Assembly (NCBI GenBank): GCA_002396885.1
Contig: DGXY01000057.1
Coordinates: 12,388-36,037 of the forward strand
DNA length: 23,650 nucleotides
From: Akkermansiaceae bacterium UBA5020
GTDB taxonomy: Bacteria > Verrucomicrobiota > Verrucomicrobiia > Verrucomicrobiales > DEV007
Direction of reading: 5' to 3'
The translations under genes were made by a program, and so were the position numbers. Position 1 is the first letter of the stretch, and each line of letters begins with the position of its first letter. Of this stretch, positions 15,503 to 22,191 are shown in pieces. The notes beneath the pieces are model-generated. The model saw only the letters and a list, made by a program, of their open reading frames with translations. It searched no databases and was not told the origin of the DNA.

Positions 15503-15514
15503 GTCATCCGGCGC

Positions 15515-16915
15515 TCATTCGGCGTCCCCGCGTTTCCCCTTCCCGCCCTTCATCTCCGCGGCCCGCGCCGGATCATGATCCGGGTTCGGCACCGGCAGGC
15601 GAGCCCCGATTCTGGTTCGCCATGCGCCCAAGGCCTCGCGCAGTTCGGCAGTTTTGTCAGGATGCTTCGCGGCACGGTTTTTCGACTCGACGACATCCGA
15701 CGACAAATCGTAGAGCTCGACCTCCCCGTCTTCGAAAAACTCGATCAACTTCCAGTCTCCCTTCCGGATCGCCGAAGCGGGCGAGCTGTGATGGTAATGT
15801 GGCAGGTGCCAGAAAAGCGTGTCCCGTGCGAAGGCCGCCCTCGGATCCCGCAGCAAGGGCAAAAGACTGACCCCGTCGAGCGGTTCGTGTCCCGTGAGGG
15901 AAGCTCCCGCGAGATCGAGGAAGGTCGCGGGCAAGTCCATCGTCACCGCAGGCACCTCGCAGACCGCGCCCGCCGGCACGAGCCCGGGCATCCGCGCGAT
16001 CGCGGGCACCCGGATGCCGCCTTCATACAGCGTGCCCTTCTCGCTCCGCAGCGGCGCATTCGACGTGTAGACCTTTCCGGCCTGATCGTGCACGAGACCG
16101 CCGTTGTCCGAGATGAAGAAGATCATCGTTTTCTCCGCGAGACCGAGCCGGTCGACCGCCGTGACGATGTCTCCCACGCTCGCATCGAGTTCCTCGATGA
16201 GTCCTGCGTATTCGGGCAGGCAGGGAAAACCGGGCACCTTCTCCTTCTTCCGGTACTTTTCGAGAAGTTCGGGAGTGGTCGAGAGCGGGATATGCACGGC
16301 GTAGTGGGAAACCTGCAAAAGGAAGGGCTCGTCGCGATGCTCTTCGAGAAAGGCGACCGCCTTTTCCGTGAGAAATGCCGCGGTGCGTCGAGGACCATCC
16401 GAACCCGAAACCTGCGGTGGCACCAAGTGTTTTTGCACCTCGAGCGCCGTTTTCCAGCCTTGCTCGGCCGGCCCAAACCCCTCCCCGCCGAGATGCCATT
16501 TGCCAAAATAGCCGGTCGCATAGCCCGCCGCTCCAAGTCGCTCGGCGAGCGTTTCAACCTCGAGCGGCAATTGCAGGGGCACGGCCGGATCGATCAGTTT
16601 CGCAAAGGGCCGCCGATGCCCGGGGATGTGCTGGGTGATGCCGTAGCGTGCCTCATGACGACCGCTCTGGAGATTCGACCGGGTCGGCGAACAGACCGCT
16701 CCGGAGTAGAATTGCGTGAAGCGCATCCCTTCGGCCGCGAGCCGGTCGAGCGCGGGCGTTTCGTGAAAGCGGTTCCCATAGCTCGGCAAGTCCGCCCATC
16801 CGAGGTCGTCGGCGAGGATGACGATGACATTGGGACGCTCCGCCGCCCCAAGCGATGCCGCCGACCACGCCAAAAGGACGGTGACAAATCCCCGCACCCA
16901 CACGATTCGTTTCAT
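15515..16915 (-). CDS. Secreted sulfatase (formylglycine-dependent, S1 family)
   Basis: A 466-residue protein with a signal peptide (cleavage near LGA/AERP, residue 24). NVIVILADDLGWADLPSYG holds the first metal ligands (D36, D37). CSPTR (C75-R79) is the C-x-P-x-R signature in which Cys is converted to formylglycine by a maturase (none is encoded in the window). IFFISDNGGLVHD and GSEGL-like C-terminal features (EKGTLYEGGIRVPAI, DGVSLLPLL) complete the fold. It hydrolyses a sulfate ester, probably on a polysaccharide; the subfamily cannot be told from reading alone. The Lys/Gly-rich C-terminus (EMKGGKGKRGDAE) is unusual. The ATG at 16915 is chosen because the signal peptide follows; the open frame extends to 16954 through a repeat tract. 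It is divergent from the rhodanese gene, with 74 bp between. Confidence 0.93.
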   Translation of the reverse strand: MKRIVWVRGFVTVLLAWSAASLGAAERPNVIVILADDLGWADLPSYGNRFHETPALDRLAAEGMRFTQFYSGAVCSPTRSNLQSGRHEARYGITQHIPGHRRPFAKLIDPAVPLQLPLEVETLAERLGAAGYATGYFGKWHLGGEGFGPAEQGWKTALEVQKHLVPPQVSGSDGPRRTAAFLTEKAVAFLEEHRDEPFLLQVSHYAVHIPLSTTPELLEKYRKKEKVPGFPCLPEYAGLIEELDASVGDIVTAVDRLGLAEKTMIFFISDNGGLVHDQAGKVYTSNAPLRSEKGTLYEGGIRVPAIARMPGLVPAGAVCEVPAVTMDLPATFLDLAGASLTGHEPLDGVSLLPLLRDPRAAFARDTLFWHLPHYHHSSPASAIRKGDWKLIEFFEDGEVELYDLSSDVVESKNRAAKHPDKTAELREALGAWRTRIGARLPVPNPDHDPARAAEMKGGKGKRGDAE

Positions 16916-16920
16916 GGCAT

Positions 16921-16952
16921 ATTCCATCACTCCATAACTCCACCGTTCCAGC
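16921..16952 (-). repeat. Copy of the GGAGTnnn 8-bp repeat family
   Basis: The plus strand reads ATTCCATC ACTCCATA ACTCCACC GTTCCAGC, four related 8-bp units, ending 5 bp upstream of the sulfatase start codon (minus strand) in the divergent intergenic region. Confidence 0.65.
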
Positions 16953-16989
16953 AACGTTTCCCTCTTCGGCCTTCTTTTCTCCTCTCGCC

Positions 16990-17343
16990 ATGCTTCCCTC
17001 GACCGACGACCACGAGATCACTCCCGCCGCCTACGCGATCCTGCGCCACGATCCGGATTCGCCGGAGGTCCGACTCATCGACTGCCGCGAGGAGGACGAA
17101 TTCGCCCTCTGCCGCATCGAGGGAGCGGAATTGATCCCCCTCTCGCGTTTCGGCGAGGAGGCCAACCGCAAGATCCTCCAGTCGGACGATCCTCGGCCGG
17201 TGGTCGTCTATTGCCATCACGGGATGCGTTCGATGCACGCGACGCTTTTTCTGCGGCAACATGGCAAGCAAGAATCCTGGAGCCTCGCCGGCGGGATCGA
17301 TCTCTGGTCGCGGCAGATCGACCCGCAGGTGCCGCGTTACTGA
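16990..17343 (+). CDS. Single-domain rhodanese-like sulfurtransferase
   Basis: A 117-residue cytoplasmic protein forming one rhodanese domain. LIDCREEDEFALCRIEGAEL (29-48) is the conserved CH2A-like segment, and the active-site loop is VVYCHHGMRS with catalytic Cys75. LAGGIDLWSRQID is the usual C-terminal GG..W motif. It would carry a persulfide sulfur to an acceptor. It converges with the cysteine desulfurase gene: their 3' ends overlap by 7 bp. The desulfurase could be its sulfur donor, but since the genes are on opposite strands this is inference. The ATG at 16990 gives a complete domain; no signal peptide and no clear Shine-Dalgarno. Confidence 0.9.
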   Translation: MLPSTDDHEITPAAYAILRHDPDSPEVRLIDCREEDEFALCRIEGAELIPLSRFGEEANRKILQSDDPRPVVVYCHHGMRSMHATLFLRQHGKQESWSLAGGIDLWSRQIDPQVPRY

Positions 17344-18485
17344 TGCGAAGGTGAAGCGAGTTCCCCGCCCACCTCGATGATCGCGGCAGCGAGATCGGCC
17401 CATTCCTCCGCCGTGGTTTCCCCTCCCCCGCTGACGCGGAGGACGCGGCCCATTTCCTCGTAGTCGAGTCCCATAGCCATCATCACCGCCGAGGGATTCC
17501 CTTGACCGGCGCTGCAGGCGGATCCGGTCGAGACGGCGAAGCCACGCTGGCCCAGGCGCGTCAGCCATTTCAGGTTCTTCGAATGAGGCAGCACGAACAT
17601 CGAGGTGTTCCAGAGCCGCGCACCCGCAGTCGCGAGAAGACGGACGCCGAGTTCCTTCGCGATCCGCGACTCAAAGGCATCGCGCCATTTTCCCTGACAT
17701 TCCCACCAATCCTCCAAGGTTTCGTCATCACGCCCCAGCAACGCCGTGACCATTGCCGCGACGCCCGGCAGATTCTCCGTGCCGGCACGGCGACCGTGCT
17801 CCTGCGGCCCGCCGACGAAACCGTGGAAAGGCAGCGCCCCCTCTTCTTCCGGCAGAATGAGAAAACCCACGCCCTTGCCGCCGCCGAACTTGTGTCCGCT
17901 CCCCGTCACGTAGCCAGCTTCGCCCAACCCCGCGACCGGGAGCTTGCCGATCCATTGGGCGGCGTCGGTGTGAAAGGAAATCTCGGCGTCGCGACAAAGC
18001 GCGGAGGCCTCACGCCACGCTTGCAGGACTCCCGTCTCGTTGTTCGCCGCCATCAGGGAGACCGCGCCGACCTCCCCCGCGGCGATCCACTCTTTGAGTT
18101 GCGTGAGATCGGCCGCACCGGTCGCGGGATCGGTCGGGAGACGACGCACCCGCGATGGGTCGCCGATACGATGCGCCGCCGCCTCGACACAGGGATGCTC
18201 GATCTCCGAGATCACCAGACATCCTGACAAACACCCAGCGAGATGGGCGATCACCGCATTGTTCGCCTCGGTCGCCCCCGAGGTGAAGACGACGCGCTCC
18301 GGCTCATCGACTCCGAAATGATCGGCAAGGGCCTCGCGCCAGTCTTCGAGGACCCGCTTCGCAGCGCCAGCCTCGCGGTAGAGACCCGAGGGATTCTGCC
18401 AAGACCGATCCGCCGCCTCGAGCCAGGCCTGGCGCGCCGCCTCGCTCATCGGTGTCGTCGCGTTGTGATCGAAGTATCCGTTCAT
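17337..18485 (-). CDS. Cysteine desulfurase (NifS/IscS-like)
   Basis: A 382-residue PLP enzyme, aminotransferase class V, that removes sulfur from cysteine for Fe-S clusters or thiolation. FDHNATTPMS (5-14) opens the fold and VVFTSGATEANNAVI (65-79) binds PLP phosphate. H97 stacks on PLP in SEIEHPCV. HTDAAQ (172-177) holds the PLP-pyridine Asp174, and GSGHKFGGGKG gives the Schiff-base Lys199. The catalytic loop is STGSACSAGQGNPS with Cys324, so it should be active. The short loop around Cys suggests the NifS/IscS type over SufS. It lies 21 bp downstream of cls on the same strand, so it is probably the last gene of the receiver-cls operon. GGAG stands only 2 nt from the ATG, too close for an ideal Shine-Dalgarno. 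Confidence 0.95.
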   Translation of the reverse strand: MNGYFDHNATTPMSEAARQAWLEAADRSWQNPSGLYREAGAAKRVLEDWREALADHFGVDEPERVVFTSGATEANNAVIAHLAGCLSGCLVISEIEHPCVEAAAHRIGDPSRVRRLPTDPATGAADLTQLKEWIAAGEVGAVSLMAANNETGVLQAWREASALCRDAEISFHTDAAQWIGKLPVAGLGEAGYVTGSGHKFGGGKGVGFLILPEEEGALPFHGFVGGPQEHGRRAGTENLPGVAAMVTALLGRDDETLEDWWECQGKWRDAFESRIAKELGVRLLATAGARLWNTSMFVLPHSKNLKWLTRLGQRGFAVSTGSACSAGQGNPSAVMMAMGLDYEEMGRVLRVSGGGETTAEEWADLAAAIIEVGGELASPSHQ

Positions 18486-18506
18486 GGCTCCATCATTTTC
18501 TTCCGT

Positions 18507-19970
18507 TCAAAGGATCGGGCTGAAAAGTCGCGCCACCCTCACTCCGAGGCGGAACCACCAGGGACGGCTTGAATAATCCGATGCCCCGACCTCGCGGCAA
18601 TGAGCGAAGTCCACCTCGAGCATGGCCTCGACCTGCTTCGCGAAATCCTCACACAACACCACTGCGATCACCTCGAAATTCAGGCGCATCGAGCGGTTGT
18701 CCAGGTTCGCGGTGCCGACACCGGAGAAATAATCATCCACGACGAGGACCTTCTGGTGCAGGAAACCCTTTTCGTATCGGAAGACGCGCACCCCCGCGGC
18801 CTCCATCTCCGCGAGAAAGGAAAAGGTCGCAAGCCACGGCACCCATTTGTCGGGTTTTCCGGGGATCATCACCCTGACATCCACCCCGCGCAGCGCCGCC
18901 ATCTGGAGGGCCGAGCGGATCGATTCATCGGTGACGAAATAGGGCGTCGCGATCCAGAAACGATGCCTTGCCCGGGTGATCGCGTTGAGGAAAAAGATCG
19001 TCCCACCCTCGATTGGCCCCACCGGTCCCGTCGGCAGGGGCAGCACCACCGAGGGCCCGCCGCCGCAACCCTCGCCCTCGGCGGGCGCCACCGGGATTCC
19101 CTCGAGATCGGGCACCCGGCGAGTCGCCCAGTAGTAGTCGCTCAGGAAGATCATCTGCAGACTCTGCACGCAAGGCCCGGCCAGCCGCACGTGGGTGTCG
19201 CGCCAGAAGCCGAAGCGTTTCGACTTGCCGAGATACTCGTCGCCGACGTTGTGTCCTCCCACAAAACCGACGCGGCCATCCACGACGACGATCTTGCGAT
19301 GATTGCGGAAGTTGATCTGGAAACGGTTGCTCGGCCCTTGGGTCGAATGAAAGGGATGAATCTCCACGCCGGCCTCACGGAGGGAACGGAGGTAGCGCTT
19401 CGAGATCTTGTGGCTGCCGATCTCGTCGTAGACGAAGTAGACGCCGACTCCCCCGCGGGCTTTCCGCTCGAGGAGTTCACGGAAGCGGTTGCCGAGATCG
19501 TCGTCGTGAACGATGAAAAACTGCACGAGGACGTAGCTCTGCGCCGCCTCGATCGCCGCGAAAATGGACCCGAAGGTCTGGTCGCCATCGATGAGCAGGC
19601 AGACCTCATTGCCCCGCGTGAAACGCCGCTCGGTGATCTTCTCGAGCACGCCGCCATAACGCGCTTCGTCGCCCTCGAGCAAGGCGTAGTGAGGCGTCAT
19701 CATCGCGACGTGATCTCGATAGGCTTCCTCGTGCTTGTCGCGAGCCTCGCGGAGACGCTCGAGATATCCTTTGAACTGGTAACGACCGAAAATCCAGTAG
19801 AGCGGCACGGTGATGAACGGCAGGGCCAGCACCGCCATCGACCATCCCCACGCCGAGGCGGCGGAGCGCGACTTCATGACGATGTTCACGATCGTGCCGA
19901 CCGCGAGGATTTCCCAACCGAGAAGGATCAGCGTCCCGACGATCGCCTTTTCTGACACTTCCTCAAACAT
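18507..19970 (-). CDS. cls: Cardiolipin synthase (phospholipase D family)
   Basis: A 487-residue membrane enzyme joining two phosphatidylglycerols into cardiolipin plus glycerol. Two N-terminal membrane helices (about 9-31 and 43-61) are followed by two PLD catalytic HxKxxxxD motifs: H224-R-K226...D231 in NHRKIVVVDG, and H405-Q-K407...D412 in FLHQKVLVVDD. Motif surroundings GFVGGHN and GTANLDNRS fit the Cls family rather than phospholipase D proper. The length is typical for ClsA-type enzymes (about 480-490). The start codon lies inside the receiver gene, with an 8-bp overlap, so translation of the two is probably coupled. The cysteine desulfurase gene follows after 21 bp. Confidence 0.95.
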   Translation of the reverse strand: MFEEVSEKAIVGTLILLGWEILAVGTIVNIVMKSRSAASAWGWSMAVLALPFITVPLYWIFGRYQFKGYLERLREARDKHEEAYRDHVAMMTPHYALLEGDEARYGGVLEKITERRFTRGNEVCLLIDGDQTFGSIFAAIEAAQSYVLVQFFIVHDDDLGNRFRELLERKARGGVGVYFVYDEIGSHKISKRYLRSLREAGVEIHPFHSTQGPSNRFQINFRNHRKIVVVDGRVGFVGGHNVGDEYLGKSKRFGFWRDTHVRLAGPCVQSLQMIFLSDYYWATRRVPDLEGIPVAPAEGEGCGGGPSVVLPLPTGPVGPIEGGTIFFLNAITRARHRFWIATPYFVTDESIRSALQMAALRGVDVRVMIPGKPDKWVPWLATFSFLAEMEAAGVRVFRYEKGFLHQKVLVVDDYFSGVGTANLDNRSMRLNFEVIAVVLCEDFAKQVEAMLEVDFAHCREVGASDYSSRPWWFRLGVRVARLFSPIL

Positions 19971-20361
19971 CGCGCTGAGTGAACTGGGCGATCTTGTTAA
20001 GGAGATTCTCGAAAGGATAGATCGGCTTTTCCTGGAAAGCGTCGCAGCCCGCGGCGGCGATGCGCTCCTGATGAAGGGCCATGGTGTGCGCGGTCAGGGC
20101 GATCACGGGGATGCCCGCCGTCTCTGGATCGGCCTTGAGCCGGCGGGTCGCCTCCAGCCCCGCATTCGGATCGGGAGACTCCTCGGGAGTCGGTGGCAGT
20201 TCGAGGTCCATCAGGATCAATTCCGGCCTATCCTCCCGCGCCCGCACCACCGCGGTGGCCCCGTCGGTGGCGACAGTGATCGCATGACCGTGATGTTCGA
20301 GCAGCCGAGTGAGCAGTCCGATATTGTCCTCATCGTCCTCGACCAAAAGGATCTTCGCCAT
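19963..20361 (-). CDS. Single-domain response regulator (CheY/DivK-like receiver)
   Basis: A 132-residue lone receiver domain with no output domain. The acidic pocket is E8-D9-D10, the phospho-acceptor is Asp52 (LILMDLELP), Thr90 (ALTAHT) and Lys112 (FQEKP) complete the switch. It is expected to be phosphorylated by a histidine kinase that is not in the window. The loop after Asp52 is longer than usual: between LELP and GLEATR it reads PTPEESPDPNA, about nine residues more than the common short MDG turn. The frame is open upstream to 20607, but the ATG at 20361 begins MAKILLVEDD, the standard family start. Its 3' end overlaps the cls start by 8 bp. Hence it may regulate, or be co-regulated with, cardiolipin synthesis; this is inference. 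Confidence 0.9.
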   Translation of the reverse strand: MAKILLVEDDEDNIGLLTRLLEHHGHAITVATDGATAVVRAREDRPELILMDLELPPTPEESPDPNAGLEATRRLKADPETAGIPVIALTAHTMALHQERIAAAGCDAFQEKPIYPFENLLNKIAQFTQRDV

Positions 20362-20470
20362 AACATTCTGATTTTGAGGAATTTTTGAAAGCTTGAGCCC
20401 GACCCGGGAAAGAAAATCGCATTTTTTCTCAAAAACTTCGAACGAATTCCCACCGGGGGAAACAAACCTA

Positions 20471-20586
20471 ACTGTAACCGTTGTGGAGCCGAGGCTCTCC
20501 TCCTTGCGAGCAACGCGGCAGTTACAGTCAAAAACAAGCGGTTCCTTGCAGGGTCCACCCGGTCGGTGGGCCCTGCATTGTTTTTG
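20471..20586 (+). ncRNA. Candidate small RNA with anti-SD-like loop and own terminator
   Basis: The segment lies in the 289-bp gap between divergent genes. ACTGTAAC (20471-20478) pairs with GTTACAGT (20521-20528), and CGTTG (20479-20483) with CAACG (20511-20515). Inside is a small hairpin (GAGC-CGAG-GCTC, 20486-20497) followed by an unpaired CCTCCTTG (20499-20506), matching the 16S anti-Shine-Dalgarno word. A strong terminator hairpin follows (20548-20586). A terminator between divergent genes implies a third transcript. No convincing promoter upstream of 20471 was seen, and a structured leader is an alternative. Confidence 0.35.
20548..20586 (+). terminator. Intrinsic (Rho-independent) terminator
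   Basis: A 12-bp stem GCAGGGTCCACC / GGTGGGCCCTGC (one G-U pair) with loop CGGTC is followed by ATTGTTTTTG. CAAAAACAA (20529-20537) can pair with the T-tract, so the hairpin could also act on the minus strand. It lies well upstream of the PQQ gene start. Confidence 0.65.
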
Positions 20587-20614
20587 GGGGGACGCTCCGG
20601 GACGCATTCGAGCC

Positions 20615-20644
20615 TTGGCAGAGCGCGGTCGATGCCTCTATCGT
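20615..20644 (+). promoter_or_regulatory. Possible promoter of the second PQQ gene
   Basis: TTGGCA (20615-20620), an 18-nt spacer and TATCGT (20639-20644) end 6 nt before the ATG at 20651. It lies just downstream of the terminator, as expected for an independent transcription unit. Confidence 0.4.
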
Positions 20645-20650
20645 CGACTC

Positions 20651-22117
20651 ATGTTTTCAATCCGACCCTTTTTGGTCCTGGGCCTGACCCTCTTGGGTCT
20701 GCCTGCGTCTTCCCGCTCCCAAGGCTTCACCGACCCGGCTCCGCCGGAGGTGATTCCGGCTCCGGCGGTCGCGCCCCCGACAGAAGCAACGACCTTTCCC
20801 GGACTTACCTTCCATGCCGCGCCAAAGCCGCTTCCGGAAGGCGCCGTGACCGCGGATTGGCCGCGTTTCCTCGGTCCCACTGACGATGCAAAAACGCCCG
20901 AGACGCACCTGCTCGAACGGTTCCCCGAAGGCGGTCTGAAGAAGGTCTGGGAGATGAAAACAGGCAACAGCTACACCTCGCCCACGATCGTCGCCGGGAG
21001 AATGGTCGTCTTTCATCGCCTCGGCGACGAGGAGGTGATCCAATGCCTCGACCCGGAAAGCGGAAAGCGTTTCTGGTCGCACGCCTATCCCTCGACCTAC
21101 CGCGACCGCTACGGCTTCAACGATGGTCCGCGTGCCAGTGCCGTCATCGCCGATGGACGCGTCTTCACCCTCGGTGCCGAGAGCGTCCTCAGCTGCCTCG
21201 ATCTCGCGAGCGGGACGAAGCTCTGGCAGCGCAAGCTCGCTGAGGAATTCGACCGCCTCCCCTACTTTTTCGGACACGGCTGCGCACCGATCGTCCACAC
21301 GGACAAAGTAATCGTTCCCCTCGGAACAAGCGACGGGCTCTCCGTCGCCGCCTTCGACGTCGCCACCGGGAAGCTCGCCTGGGGCACGAAACACACCTGG
21401 CAAGCCGGCTACGCCTCGCCGGTGATCACCAAACTCCACGGGAAAGAGCGCCTCCTCGTTTTCGCCGGCGACGACAGCGATCCGCCGGTCGGTGGGCTCA
21501 TGGCCATCGATCCCGAGAATGGCGCCCTGCTCGACGCCTTCCCCTGGCGTCCCGACAAATATGAGAGCGTCAACGGTTCGACTCCGCTCCCGGTGGGCGA
21601 CGACCGCGTCTTTCTCTCCGCCTCCTACGACAAGGGCGGGGTGCTCCTGAAATTTACCGCCGAAGACAAATGGGAGGAACTCTGGCGCAACCCCGAGTTC
21701 GGCCTGCACTGGGCCACGCCCCTGCGGCTCGGCGGGGACCTCTATGGCTTCCACGGACGCAACGAGCCCGACGCCCTTTTTAAATCGATCGAGGTCGCGT
21801 CGGGCAAGGAAAACTGGAGCGCCGATCCGGAGTTCACCACCCCTGGCCCGGGAGGACGCGATTACCGGATGAAATACTTCCGCGGCAGCCTCCTCCAGGC
21901 CGACGGACGCTCCTGGGCCCTCGGCGAGTTTGGAACCCTCGGAATTCTGAAACTCACTCCCGCCGGCTTTGAGGAGATCGACCGGGTCCAGCTTTTCCTT
22001 GCCCGCGCGACCTGGTCGCTGCCCGTGCTCCATCGCGGGCTGCTCTACATCGCCCAGCACGAGGAGGACATGGAGGGAAATCCACCAAGGCTGATCTGTT
22101 ATGATCTGCGGAAGTGA
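20651..22117 (+). CDS. Secreted PQQ-like beta-propeller protein (second copy type)
   Basis: A 488-residue protein. The ATG at 20651 starts a signal peptide (core FLVLGLTLLGLPASS, cleavage near SRSQ/GF, residue 24); an open frame upstream to 20393 runs through non-coding structure and is not used. A Pro/Ala-rich linker (about 25-60) is followed by DWPRFLGPTDD, the PVC-type opening of PQQ propeller proteins. Blades carry Gly-x-x-x-Trp strands: GKRFWSHAYP, GTKLWQRKLAEE, GKLAWGTKHTW. Later strands LRLGGDLYGFHGRNEPDALF and WALGEFGTLGILKL complete the propeller. It resembles the 1930-3141 gene in fold but is longer and clearly diverged. It probably acts in the periplasm or at the cell surface; the ligand is unknown. 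Confidence 0.85.
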   Translation: MFSIRPFLVLGLTLLGLPASSRSQGFTDPAPPEVIPAPAVAPPTEATTFPGLTFHAAPKPLPEGAVTADWPRFLGPTDDAKTPETHLLERFPEGGLKKVWEMKTGNSYTSPTIVAGRMVVFHRLGDEEVIQCLDPESGKRFWSHAYPSTYRDRYGFNDGPRASAVIADGRVFTLGAESVLSCLDLASGTKLWQRKLAEEFDRLPYFFGHGCAPIVHTDKVIVPLGTSDGLSVAAFDVATGKLAWGTKHTWQAGYASPVITKLHGKERLLVFAGDDSDPPVGGLMAIDPENGALLDAFPWRPDKYESVNGSTPLPVGDDRVFLSASYDKGGVLLKFTAEDKWEELWRNPEFGLHWATPLRLGGDLYGFHGRNEPDALFKSIEVASGKENWSADPEFTTPGPGGRDYRMKYFRGSLLQADGRSWALGEFGTLGILKLTPAGFEEIDRVQLFLARATWSLPVLHRGLLYIAQHEEDMEGNPPRLICYDLRK

Positions 22118-22191
22118 TCCTTTTTGCCCGAATCCCCCCCTTCGCTTTCCACTTGCACTCGCCCCCAACTTTGAGACACTTCCGACCCATC

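Noticed and set aside
20393..20650. 86-residue extension of the second PQQ protein
   Set aside because: It would translate through the terminator hairpin; a good signal peptide begins at 20651.
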